Part shown: in pieces, positions 15,454 to 24,257 of the stretch
Layout: each line of letters starts with the position of its first letter
Numbering within the stretch: the first letter of the stretch is position 1
Origin: Fibrobacterota bacterium
Lineage (GTDB): Bacteria; Fibrobacterota; Chitinivibrionia; Chitinivibrionales; FEN-1185
Direction of reading: 5' to 3'
Length of the DNA stretch: 39,470 nucleotides
NCBI GenBank assembly: GCA_003165595.1
Contig: PLWQ01000005.1
Location: 124,069 to 163,538 of the forward strand
Notes under the pieces: generated by a model
Told to the model about the DNA's origin: nothing
The model's database searches: none
What the model saw: the letters and a program-made list of their open reading frames with translations, nothing else
Translations under genes and position numbers: made by a program

Positions 15454-17220
15454 CTATTTTACTCCTCCCGCGACGCCGCGAAGCATGTCGAGCGGGTCAA
15501 AGGCTATAGACGGCAGCGACCAAACAAGGTAGAGCTTTGCCGTGACGCCGGTATGATTGACCTGGGTGCCAGGGGTCACAGTTGCAACATTCTGCCAGTT
15601 TCCGCCGCTTCCCGACTTGTACGAATAATCCCACTCGGCGCTCTTGCCGTACAACTGATAACCCGCGCCGACGCCGAGGTTGACACTGGGCGACAGTGCG
15701 AATTCCAACCCGCCGTTCGCGGCAAATCCGAGCGCGGCGTTGGTAAGCATATAGTATTGGTCGCTACCCGTTGCCTGATCTGTCGTTAGAATCAACGACT
15801 GATATCCAAACTCGGGCTGCAAAATGATCGCAAGGCGGCCGATGTAGAATTTCTTGACAAGGGACACCTCGGCGTTCCACGAGAGAAGGCCGCTGATCCT
15901 TGCCGGGCCATGCTCCACGCCGCCGACCGTGTCATCAGCCTTGGAACCCGATACCTCGCCCGTGCCGATGCCGCCCGACAGGCCGAAGAAGAGCTGGCCG
16001 ATCCCCATAAACTTGCCGATATCATAGAGAATGTCGAGGCCTGCGCCGTAACCGTTCTTGAGTGTGAGACCGCGGATGAGTGAGTCGGCTGAATCGGCCA
16101 CGGCCGTGTAGGCGAACATGCGGCCACCGATTTGCAAATCCAGCGGCAGCCTGGGATACTCGCTGAGAATGGCTCCCACGTACGGACTTCCCCCGATCAC
16201 CTCTGCCGACGACTTGTACCCGTGCTTCGAGTTGGAATCCGCAACCGACGTCACCATCACCCAGCCCGACTTCTTTGCGGTCTGGTTTCCCTGCTCGTCT
16301 TCCGTTATTTCCACCACCTGGTACTTATCGTCGACCTTGATGCCCTCGCGCCTGCCAAGATTGAAACCAACGCTCAAGAATCCTTTGTCGATCACCTGCC
16401 CCGACAGCCGGAAATCCGGGATCTGCTGTGTGGCGACCATCAGATTACGCGCGGCGTTCTTTACCGCCGACTCAAACGCGAATTCGCGGTAGCCAACCAT
16501 GCCCCCTTCGCCCGCGTAGTGCCTGTCCAGAATGGAAAAACCCGACGAATAGGTGACGTTCTTCACCACGGGGACGGCGCGCGCCTTCTCGCCTTTGGTA
16601 ACTATCCTGAACCAGACGATGCCCGCCGCAAACCCCACCGAATACGAACTGTCTTTGAGCTGCGAAGAATATCCGCGGATCAGCGGCAGATAAATGTACG
16701 CGGAATTCATCACTTTCTGAATGTCGTCCATGGTGATGCCCATGGTTTTTGCCTTGTCGGCGATAAAGGAATTGCGCTGCTGTTCGCTGGTGAGATTCGC
16801 CGCGCGCATCTCCTTGTTGAGATCGACAATTTCGAGCACGCGCGCAACCACGGTGCGCTCCATTACCGCCGCAAGGCTGTCGAGCATGGGGTCGGCTCCG
16901 CCGGCCGTTGCCACGGCTTCGTTGACATAAGGATACCGTGCCGCGTTTGCCTGTGCCGTAAAATCGCGCAGCAGGGAATCCGGAACGGGGTTGTAATCGA
17001 ACCGGGGCATGGAAATCGCCTGCTTTACTTTGTTGAGAATGAATTCGACCTGATGAGGGTGCAGTCCGCGCACGGATTCGTCCATGAGCCACAGCGCGTT
17101 TATGTACGTGACAGACTTGCGTTCGTACGCGCCGGCCTCCTTGGTGGAAACATTCTGGCCCGCGGCAACAGCGGGCAGCAGCCAGAGCGCCGCGACAACA
17201 GCAATCATCATCTTTTGCAT
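15454..17220 (-). CDS. Exported protein with FlgT-C-like domain and C-terminal beta-barrel-like region
   Basis: The 588-residue product starts with a signal peptide (MMIAVVAALWLLPAVAAGQN). A helical N-terminal part (about 30-150) is followed by a region ending in VGFNLGRREGIKVDDKYQVV ... SGWVMVTSVADSNSK. That pattern resembles the C-terminal domain of FlgT (a GxxxGIKVGDxxxV hairpin). From about residue 370 alternating beta strands with Gly and aromatics (GYGAGLDILYDIGKFMGIGQ, FAANGGLEFALSPSVNLGVG, TAKLYLVWSLPSIAF) look like an outer-membrane barrel. It may be an outer-membrane partner of the 14155-15372 protein 81 bases downstream. The ATG at 17220 is preferred to a start 25 codons upstream because AAGGG precedes it and the signal peptide begins there. 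Confidence 0.55.
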   Translation of the reverse strand: MQKMMIAVVAALWLLPAVAAGQNVSTKEAGAYERKSVTYINALWLMDESVRGLHPHQVEFILNKVKQAISMPRFDYNPVPDSLLRDFTAQANAARYPYVNEAVATAGGADPMLDSLAAVMERTVVARVLEIVDLNKEMRAANLTSEQQRNSFIADKAKTMGITMDDIQKVMNSAYIYLPLIRGYSSQLKDSSYSVGFAAGIVWFRIVTKGEKARAVPVVKNVTYSSGFSILDRHYAGEGGMVGYREFAFESAVKNAARNLMVATQQIPDFRLSGQVIDKGFLSVGFNLGRREGIKVDDKYQVVEITEDEQGNQTAKKSGWVMVTSVADSNSKHGYKSSAEVIGGSPYVGAILSEYPRLPLDLQIGGRMFAYTAVADSADSLIRGLTLKNGYGAGLDILYDIGKFMGIGQLFFGLSGGIGTGEVSGSKADDTVGGVEHGPARISGLLSWNAEVSLVKKFYIGRLAIILQPEFGYQSLILTTDQATGSDQYYMLTNAALGFAANGGLEFALSPSVNLGVGAGYQLYGKSAEWDYSYKSGSGGNWQNVATVTPGTQVNHTGVTAKLYLVWSLPSIAFDPLDMLRGVAGGVK

Positions 17221-17382
17221 GAAACACCCTTTCGTACAGATTTTCGCCCAGGCGCCGGGTTGCTTGGCTTGTGCGCCACAACGCAAACGAAGCACTCATC
17301 GGATAGATAATATCGTTTTTGCCCGTATACAGGCACCAGGTTTCTTGACGAGATCGAGGACCATGGCAGAGAGGCGGCTTGT

Positions 17383-19566
17383 CTACTTTGCGCCGGTGCC
17401 CGCAGCCTTTTTGACGGCAAGGGAATCGATTTCGGCGGGTGCGGCATGGTGAGCGGTATCAACGGCCGCGGGTGCGTTATGGTGAGTTGTGTCCACGGCG
17501 GCGGGAGCGGGATGGTGAGTTGTGTCCGCAGATGGAGGCGCGGAAGGCACAGGGACTACCTTCACCACGGACCGTTGGGCTGCCGAGGAATCCATCTTTG
17601 CTGCGCCCGGCTGCACCGGTGCCAACGGTTGGGCTCCCGGAGGCAATTGCGGCGGCGGGCCGCCCCGATACATACGCGAGTACGCGGCGGGAAGACCCGC
17701 AGGCACGGCGGCACGAGAGGAGGTGTCTTTGTCTGTTAGCACGCCCGTGTCGGACGCAACTTTGGAACTAGGCGCGTTCTGCGCAGTCTTGCCCGAGTTC
17801 GACGCCGCCCCGGCGCGGCCCCGGCGGCTTCGCATCGCCGCGATCGAATCGGCCACGGTCTTGAGCCGCGGCTTCGCTTCGTTTATACAGTATGAGCATT
17901 TTGGGAACGAGTCGCACAGTTCCTCGTACAACCCCTTCGCAGTTCTGTTTTTGTCAAGAACATTGTCGTAGATCCACGCTGCGGCATACAGGCTCTTGGG
18001 CCCGAATTCGGAATCGGGAAACATCCGGTACACGCCGACGTAGGCCTCGGCCGCGGAATCCGGCTTTTCGTCGTCCAGAAAGATCTTTTCCGCACCTTCG
18101 AACGCGGCCTTTGCCGAGTCCTGCCGCGTAAAAACGGTAATTTTCTCACCGCGCGACTCCTGCGCTTTCTGCGAATACGCATTTGACGGGAAGCGGGCAA
18201 GAAGCAGCCTGTAGAGACTGTCGGCGTGCACGCTGTCCTTGAGCGCAAACCGCGCGATCCAAGCGGCGGCGTACAGAGCCTTAGGCACCATGGCGCGGTA
18301 GTGCGTATCGCATGCCGTTGCGCAGTAGTGACGATACGCGGAATCCGGCTCGCCGAGCTCAAGCCAGAACAGCTCGCCGACCTTGAATTCGGGACTGCTT
18401 TGGGCTGCAAGTTTCGAGGTGTCGGCAGGCATTTTCCCTTCGCCGTACTTGAGGATGGTTTCAATTGCCTTGCTTCGCCTCGTGGCGGTGTCCTTCATGT
18501 CCGGATCCTTTACCGACGCCACCGCCTTGTCGAAGCATTCTTTTGCTTTCGCCAGATTCGCCTTGCGGCCCTGATACAGGCAGCCAAGTTCGAACCAGGC
18601 GACTCCCACGGCATCGCCGCCGTTTGCGCTTTCGGTGATCTGCTTGAAGATGGCAATGGCCTGATCGGTCTTGTTCGTTTTGTCGAGCAACTCCGCTTTC
18701 CTGAGCAGCAGGAAGGAAATGTGCGAATAATACAGTTTGTCAACAAGCATGGCATCGACAAGGTCGATCGCCCGCGAGTATTCCCCTTTGTCGGAAAGAC
18801 ACTGGATAAGCAGGTAATCGATGCGGTACAGTTGGTCGGGAAGGTCTTTTGCGCGGGGAGAACTCCTGAGGAATCCTATGGCCTTGTCGTACATCTTAAG
18901 ATCGCGGTACAACTGCGCGATCTTGATGGCAAGCTCCATCTTCTTGTCGTTTGTTTTGGCCGTCTTGTAGGCGGCTTCGAGCATGGCGACGGCCTGCGCC
19001 TTTCCCTGCCTGCGTATAACAATCTCGGCCATGAGCATGCTGATGTCCTGGTTCTTGTTAAGCTGGGAATACCGCTCCTGGGCAAGCGCGAAAGTCTTCT
19101 CGGCCTCTTCGAGATTCCCCTTCTTGAGGTAGGAACGCCCGATATACAGGAACGATTCCGGGACAAGCGCACTTGCCGGGAATTCACGCTGCAACTGCGC
19201 AAATGCGCGGATTGCTTTGTCGTATTCGCCAAGATAATAGTTCGATTTCCCCATCAGAAACAGGGTTTTGTCGTGCCATTCCTTCTTCTTGGGATACAGC
19301 TCGAACACCTTGAGACACTTGTCAATTGCTTTTTTGTATCCGGTCTCCACCTCGCCGGGAAGCGTGATTGTGGAGTCCGGATTGTTCTTGAGGAGTTTCT
19401 GATGCGCCTTGAACGCGGTATCGAAGGCTACTTCCGCGTTGTAAAACAGGTTGAAATAGAGGCAGCCGGAACAGAACACTACGAGGCACAGCGACGGTAT
19501 TACGGCGCGGAGCAAAAAAAAACGCCCGCGTGGATGCGTGACTGTGGAGTCTTCTTGTGGGCCCAT
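17383..19566 (-). CDS. Tetratricopeptide-repeat lipoprotein with His-rich C-terminal repeats
   Basis: The 727-residue product has a basic N terminus, a hydrophobic stretch and a lipobox-like end (SLCLVVFCSGC, then LYFNLFYNAEVAFDTAF), so it is probably a lipoprotein. The next 550 residues are TPR-like helical repeats (KCLKVFELYPKKKEWHDKTL, YDKAIRAFAQLQREFPAS, DSAAEAYVGVYRMFPDSEF). The later DSAYRHYCATACDTHYR and repeated 'KALYAAAWI' units recall the lipoproteins that collect envelope-assembly complexes. The last 110 residues are Pro/Ala/Ser-rich and end in three DTTHH-type 11-residue repeats. The ATG at 19566 is taken because it begins the signal sequence. The longer frame upstream overlaps the divergent gene. 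Function unknown, probably assembly or scaffolding in the periplasm. Confidence 0.7.
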   Translation of the reverse strand: MGPQEDSTVTHPRGRFFLLRAVIPSLCLVVFCSGCLYFNLFYNAEVAFDTAFKAHQKLLKNNPDSTITLPGEVETGYKKAIDKCLKVFELYPKKKEWHDKTLFLMGKSNYYLGEYDKAIRAFAQLQREFPASALVPESFLYIGRSYLKKGNLEEAEKTFALAQERYSQLNKNQDISMLMAEIVIRRQGKAQAVAMLEAAYKTAKTNDKKMELAIKIAQLYRDLKMYDKAIGFLRSSPRAKDLPDQLYRIDYLLIQCLSDKGEYSRAIDLVDAMLVDKLYYSHISFLLLRKAELLDKTNKTDQAIAIFKQITESANGGDAVGVAWFELGCLYQGRKANLAKAKECFDKAVASVKDPDMKDTATRRSKAIETILKYGEGKMPADTSKLAAQSSPEFKVGELFWLELGEPDSAYRHYCATACDTHYRAMVPKALYAAAWIARFALKDSVHADSLYRLLLARFPSNAYSQKAQESRGEKITVFTRQDSAKAAFEGAEKIFLDDEKPDSAAEAYVGVYRMFPDSEFGPKSLYAAAWIYDNVLDKNRTAKGLYEELCDSFPKCSYCINEAKPRLKTVADSIAAMRSRRGRAGAASNSGKTAQNAPSSKVASDTGVLTDKDTSSRAAVPAGLPAAYSRMYRGGPPPQLPPGAQPLAPVQPGAAKMDSSAAQRSVVKVVPVPSAPPSADTTHHPAPAAVDTTHHNAPAAVDTAHHAAPAEIDSLAVKKAAGTGAK
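17441..17539 (-). repeat. Three 33-bp tandem repeats encoding DTTHH-APAAV units
   Basis: Units at 17441-17473, 17474-17506 and 17507-17539 encode DTAHHAAPAEI, DTTHHNAPAAV and DTTHHPAPAAV at the C terminus of the TPR lipoprotein. Each places an adjacent pair of histidines every 11 residues in a Pro/Ala linker, which could bind metal or merely be flexible. Confidence 0.75.
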
Positions 19567-19766
19567 GGTGAAAAACGATCGTCGATGTAAACTATTGCTT
19601 CTGTGGAAATACAAAATACTACGCGCGTGAACCAAAAAGATTGCCCCAGGCGGGCATTTTTCGCGCCTGTGCAGTGAGAGCAATTTGTATTTTGGTACAG
19701 ACTTATCGCACCGCGGGCGATGGTATTTTGCGGCAGAAGAACCCCTGCCGCCACGGAGCATGCAGG
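19567..19766. promoter_or_regulatory. Divergent promoter region with three GTATTTTG motifs
   Basis: The 200 bases between the TPR lipoprotein (-) and the outer-membrane protein (+) contain GTATTTTG three times: inverted at 19612-19619 and direct at 19687-19694 and 19723-19730 (36 bp apart, also Gly/Cys-free AT islands in a GC-rich background). They may be operator sites or parts of -10 regions. A CAGGCG/CGCCTG hairpin is at 19647-19669. Confidence 0.3.
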
Positions 19767-21905
19767 ATGTTGTCACGAGATTTTCTTCCCCGGGCGCGAA
19801 CGGGCCCGCGTGTAAGTGAGTTTTCGCCGATCCTTTCCGCGTTCGTAGCGGCGTTGCTCGTTGCGCCGCTGCCGGCGGCTTCCCAAACGCCTGCCAAGTC
19901 TGCTCCGGCGATGGTAACCGGTAAAGCAGACGTTTCGCCGAGTGGCATTGGTGCGGATTCTCTTGCAAAAGGAAATCGCTCGGGCGACACCGCAGCCCTC
20001 AAGTCGCCCGCGCCCGTGCCGGGGCATACCGCACTGCCCTCGTCGCGGACCGCAAACCCCCAGCAAACGGCTGCGGATTCTCTGAGAAGGGTTGCCAAGC
20101 GCGACTCTTTCGCACGGGAAATCGCAGTGAGCAAGGCAAAGTATCTCCGGTTCCCGTCATCGCCGGATTCCATTTTCGGGGTTGGTTCGGTTGGGCCATG
20201 GTATTTCCTGCACTCCGATGCAATCGGCCTTTCCGAGGCGGCGAGAATCATGCCTGCGGTTGTCGCGGTGCCCTATTCTCTGTCAAGCGGCGTGAACCGG
20301 TTCATGGCGTACGGTTTCCCGCTCCTGCCCAATGCCGTGTACTTTGACGACAATGTGTTCTCCGAGTGCCCCACGGGCGTGTCCGGCACCGATAACGTCT
20401 TCTCAACCGGGATCTCCTCGGCATCCTGCGATCCTCCCAAAGGAATTGAAGTAAGCGAGGTGTTGTCCGGACTCGTTATCCCGCAAACGGACCTCCTGTG
20501 GGAAAACGGAGTTTTCGGCGAGAATGTGCTCGGCGTGCGGTTTGCCCGGCCTCTCACGCAAACCATCGACTTCGCGCTTTTCTCGAATTATCGCTATTTC
20601 GCTCCCTACACCTATGGAACCGCCGGCGACATGACCTCCCTGTTCGACTACTTCATGGCGGACACATCAATGCTCGAAAACGGCGGCAGGAATCCGCTGT
20701 CGAGCGAAACCAACATGTGCATTGCGCTCGCCTCCAGGAACCCGCGGTGGGGAAACCCGTGGCTCACGTATTCGTACGAAGACGCGAAGAACGATCTTGC
20801 CTATCAACAGATCGACACAAATACTCGTGCGGCCATGCTGCAGTGGGAAACGCTCTGGCGGTATGCGAATACCGTGCGTGCGCAGGTGCGCTCCCTGCCG
20901 CTGGGCAGGTTCATGCTCAATGCCGACGGCCGCGCGGTGTTCGAAGGCCATACCGTGGATGTCCCCAACGAAAACACGCTGATCGCGGCGGCGCAGAAGA
21001 CCGGCCGCAACACCGACGCCGGGCTTTCGGTGGAACCATTCCTTCCTTTCCCGTCCGACACGCTGCTGGTTACCTGCACCGCCCAGCGCCAGGAACGGCT
21101 GCTGTACAACCAGTCCAAGACCGCCGCCGAGGTTTGCGACGTGCGCGCCGGCTACCGCCATGGCTTTTCATTCCCTGTATTCAACGCATCTGTCAAGGCA
21201 ACGGTCGGCGACGGCGTTGTCGCGTCGGGAGAACGCGTCGACGGTCACTCGCTGTTGTATTCGGCCGATATTTCCGCGGCGGTCGGCAGGCAAACGCTGC
21301 ACCTTTACGCGATGCGCGACCATCTTCCCTACGTGCTGCCGTACGACACGCTCGGCGAGCCGCTGCAATCCTACTACGATGTCTACAACTCCTACGGGGC
21401 CGAGCTGTCTCTGGTTTACAAGAAGGTCGGCCTTTCCACGGGCGTGTGCGGCGTGTCCGGCATCGACACAACCGCTGCCGCGCGCTTCTGGCCGGACGGC
21501 GTTATGCCCTACCGGCAGCCGCATTTTTCGTTCATGGTGGCGCCGCTCCTGGGCAGGTGGCTGGGATTTGCGGTTTGTTCGCGACTCATCCTGGCCGATA
21601 CAAAGCCATTTATCAAGTCGCAAAGCGCATTCAGCTACGAGGCACAGCCGCTTGGCGTCAGCGAGCATATCACGGCGGATCTCATGTACGATTACTGGAG
21701 CGACCGTGACGGCCTGTCGTACGGCGGAATCAATCTGTGGAACAGGGAACTCAACAGCCTGTCTCTGCGGATCGCGGTGCACATTCAGGGATTCAACATA
21801 TTTTACAAAGTGGACAACATTCTGGACCGCAAGTACGCGTATGTGCCGGGATATTTCATGCCCGGCATCACCTTCAGGTGGGGCTTCGGATGGCTTATCC
21901 AGTAA
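19767..21905 (+). CDS. Outer-membrane beta-barrel protein, porin or receptor-like
   Basis: The 712-residue product has a signal peptide (FSPILSAFVAALLVAPLPAAS) and a disordered Ala/Pro/Ser-rich linker to about residue 100. A plug-like part (IMPAVVAVPYSLSSGVNRFM) and then about 500 residues of alternating strands follow, rich in Tyr, Phe and Gly. The protein ends in a strand with aromatic residues (PGITFRWGFGWLIQ), as barrel proteins do. It resembles putative porins or TonB-dependent-like proteins, but no TonB box is evident. GGAG and CAGG precede the ATG at 19767. It diverges from the TPR lipoprotein and converges on the subtilase, whose stop it overlaps by 11 bases. Confidence 0.6.
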   Translation: MLSRDFLPRARTGPRVSEFSPILSAFVAALLVAPLPAASQTPAKSAPAMVTGKADVSPSGIGADSLAKGNRSGDTAALKSPAPVPGHTALPSSRTANPQQTAADSLRRVAKRDSFAREIAVSKAKYLRFPSSPDSIFGVGSVGPWYFLHSDAIGLSEAARIMPAVVAVPYSLSSGVNRFMAYGFPLLPNAVYFDDNVFSECPTGVSGTDNVFSTGISSASCDPPKGIEVSEVLSGLVIPQTDLLWENGVFGENVLGVRFARPLTQTIDFALFSNYRYFAPYTYGTAGDMTSLFDYFMADTSMLENGGRNPLSSETNMCIALASRNPRWGNPWLTYSYEDAKNDLAYQQIDTNTRAAMLQWETLWRYANTVRAQVRSLPLGRFMLNADGRAVFEGHTVDVPNENTLIAAAQKTGRNTDAGLSVEPFLPFPSDTLLVTCTAQRQERLLYNQSKTAAEVCDVRAGYRHGFSFPVFNASVKATVGDGVVASGERVDGHSLLYSADISAAVGRQTLHLYAMRDHLPYVLPYDTLGEPLQSYYDVYNSYGAELSLVYKKVGLSTGVCGVSGIDTTAAARFWPDGVMPYRQPHFSFMVAPLLGRWLGFAVCSRLILADTKPFIKSQSAFSYEAQPLGVSEHITADLMYDYWSDRDGLSYGGINLWNRELNSLSLRIAVHIQGFNIFYKVDNILDRKYAYVPGYFMPGITFRWGFGWLIQ

Positions 21906-24207
21906 CCAGGAACTTCTTCTTGTAGGTCTTCCCGCCGTACGTGATGATAAAGTAGTACATTCCCGGCGTCGCGGTCGAACCCGCATCGGGCCACCGAAGC
22001 ACAAGCGGAGTCCGCTCATCGAGCACCTTCGAGTAGTGCCACACCAGGGTTCCGTCAATGGACCGTACCGCCGCCGTAAAGATCTGCGAATAGGCGCGCG
22101 GAGCGTCCTGCGCGGAAGTAAACTCAAAGGTGAGCTGCTGGTGCCGGGCGGCGCTGTTGATCACGTTGGGATAAACGACGAATTGTGAAGCCTGCCGCGG
22201 TCTCAGGCGCACTGTATCGTAATTGGTTGTACCCACATTCAGCATCACGTCAGTCTTGCCGGACCCGAAATACCCCGGCGCCTCTCCATACAGCTCCATC
22301 TGCGGGGACTGTGCCGCCGTGATGAGCGCGATTCCCGAGGAATCGGTTGCTTGCGAAAGAAACGCGGCATCGCTCCCATCCTTCCAGAATACCGTGCCTT
22401 TGATTGCCGCGGAATCGGTCGAGTCGCGCAGCGCAACGCGCAACACATACCGGCCAACCAGGACCACGTTGGTTCTTGCATGCCTGGAAGGTATCACCGC
22501 CCGCCCCTGCACGTAGAAGGAATTGCTCACCAGCAACGTCTCGGGGAATGGCCCGTGGACTGTAACTACTGCGTATCCGGCGCTGTCGCTCGCGCCCGCC
22601 ACGGCGCCCGACGAAGTGGTCACCATTGCGCCGGCGACAACACGGCCAAAAGAATCCGCCACCGTGATGTAGGTCTGTGAATCCGCGAGCACGGCGAGCA
22701 AGGCGTCGGGCACGCCGCGGCCATAGACATTGTCTGCGGCATTCTGACCCGGCACAAAAAAACACGATGCATACAACCTGCGTCGCACGTCCGCAGCCGA
22801 GTCCCCCGGATGCGCCTGGAGCGTGAGCGCGGTTACTCCCGCAGCCAGGGGCGCGGAGAACGACGTGCCGCTCCACTGGGAATATCCGGTAGTGCTCACC
22901 CCAAGGTCCGCGTATATCTGCGGCACAAAGGCGTCGACCCCGAGTGCCGCGCAGTCGGGCTTTATGCGGCCGTCGGAGGTGGGGCCCCGGCTCGAAAAAT
23001 TTGCAATGGTCAATGAGGCATCCACGGCGCCCACGGCAACGACGCCGTCGACGTCGGCAGGCGCGGAAATGGAACCCGGATCGGGACCGTCGTTTCCCAT
23101 GGAATTGACAACAACCACTCCGTATGCCACTGCCTGGGCCGCGGCCTTTGAAACGATGGTCGTTTTTCCGTTCATGTCCTGGAAAGTGTAGTCGGTGTCG
23201 GGCGGCGTGAATCCGTTGTTGTATCCGAGCGAACTGCTCACGATGTCGACGCCGAGGCTTTCGGCCCACACCATTGCGGCGGCCCAGTTGTCCTCTTCGT
23301 AGTGCTTTTCAACAGGAGAATCCTCGGTGCGGGCCAATATGAACTTTGCACCCCACGCGGTTCCCAGAAACCGTGGCGGATCGTACCCTGCAACGAGTGA
23401 CAGCGTCATGGAACCGTGCTCGTCGTTGTGGAAATACGGATTCGTGGGGTCGTTCACGACCGAGTCCGGATCGTACACGGTGTTGTCGTGATCGATGAAG
23501 TCGCTGTCCGCGAGCACGAGATTGTTGGCGTTGAGATAAGAAAAACACCGGTGGTTGAGGCGGAACCCCGAATCGAAAAATCCGATGATGAGTCCCTGTC
23601 CCGGCGGCGCGGAATTCCCTTTGCCCAGCCACCGGTGCGCGGGCGGCACCGCCAGCATGGAAAGTTCCGTGTAGGAGACTCCATATGAGGAATCCGACAC
23701 AGCGACAGCCTTCTTCCCGAGCCCGCCGTGCGACTGCACTCTACGATCGGCCGCATTTTGCCGCACTGGCAGCAGATCCCGCACGCAGGCAAGCCTTGCG
23801 CAAGCGTCAAGCCTTGACGATGGAACAACAAAGCTCGCGGCGTTCGCCCACTTGAAGATGTTGACGCACCGGCAGCCCAATCCCTCAACCTGCTTGATAT
23901 ACGCGGGCGAGACCGGCGCGTCGGTGATCCCGCTTTCGCGCGCTCCCGCCATGCGCCGGCGCTGCAGCGCACGCGGGGAAACCGCAGGAGAAGCAGCCGA
24001 TTGGCTCTTGTCTGCAAACAAAACCCATACTTTGCAAACGGTGTTTTTTACCGAAAGCGCAGCCAGGCTTTTGCGCAGGACCACGGCGGAGGAAGCAGTG
24101 GGCGCGCACGCGACTGCCGCGATCGCGCAGGCGATGGCCCACCCGGCCAACGGCTTTCTTCGGGCAGCAACGCGACACGCATGGACAAAAGGGGAATTTG
24201 CGTTCAT
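21895..24207 (-). CDS. Secreted subtilisin-like serine protease (S8) with C-terminal sorting-like domain
   Basis: The 770-residue product has a signal peptide (AGWAIACAIAAVACAPTASSA), a pro-region and an S8 domain. The triad is intact: Asp212 in GLIIGFFDSGF, His264 in NDEHGSMTLSLVAG and Ser449 in GTSFSAPLAAG. The oxyanion Asn lies in VVNSMGNDGPDPGS. Two beta-sandwich domains follow, one like a carboxypeptidase-regulatory fold (ITVADSFGRVVAGAMVTTSS). The end (FVVYPNVINSAARHQQLTFE ... GMYYFIITYGGKTYKKKFLV) is of the FlgD-like/T9SS sorting type, as in the secreted protein at 11492-13258. It probably acts outside the cell or on its surface. The start at 24207 fits the signal peptide. The last 11 bases overlap the end of the convergent barrel gene. 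Confidence 0.85.
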   Translation of the reverse strand: MNANSPFVHACRVAARRKPLAGWAIACAIAAVACAPTASSAVVLRKSLAALSVKNTVCKVWVLFADKSQSAASPAVSPRALQRRRMAGARESGITDAPVSPAYIKQVEGLGCRCVNIFKWANAASFVVPSSRLDACARLACVRDLLPVRQNAADRRVQSHGGLGKKAVAVSDSSYGVSYTELSMLAVPPAHRWLGKGNSAPPGQGLIIGFFDSGFRLNHRCFSYLNANNLVLADSDFIDHDNTVYDPDSVVNDPTNPYFHNDEHGSMTLSLVAGYDPPRFLGTAWGAKFILARTEDSPVEKHYEEDNWAAAMVWAESLGVDIVSSSLGYNNGFTPPDTDYTFQDMNGKTTIVSKAAAQAVAYGVVVVNSMGNDGPDPGSISAPADVDGVVAVGAVDASLTIANFSSRGPTSDGRIKPDCAALGVDAFVPQIYADLGVSTTGYSQWSGTSFSAPLAAGVTALTLQAHPGDSAADVRRRLYASCFFVPGQNAADNVYGRGVPDALLAVLADSQTYITVADSFGRVVAGAMVTTSSGAVAGASDSAGYAVVTVHGPFPETLLVSNSFYVQGRAVIPSRHARTNVVLVGRYVLRVALRDSTDSAAIKGTVFWKDGSDAAFLSQATDSSGIALITAAQSPQMELYGEAPGYFGSGKTDVMLNVGTTNYDTVRLRPRQASQFVVYPNVINSAARHQQLTFEFTSAQDAPRAYSQIFTAAVRSIDGTLVWHYSKVLDERTPLVLRWPDAGSTATPGMYYFIITYGGKTYKKKFLVTG

Positions 24208-24257
24208 GGCGGAACACGGTCCAGTCGGATGTGCACGGTTGGGGCGGCGTGTTCGTG

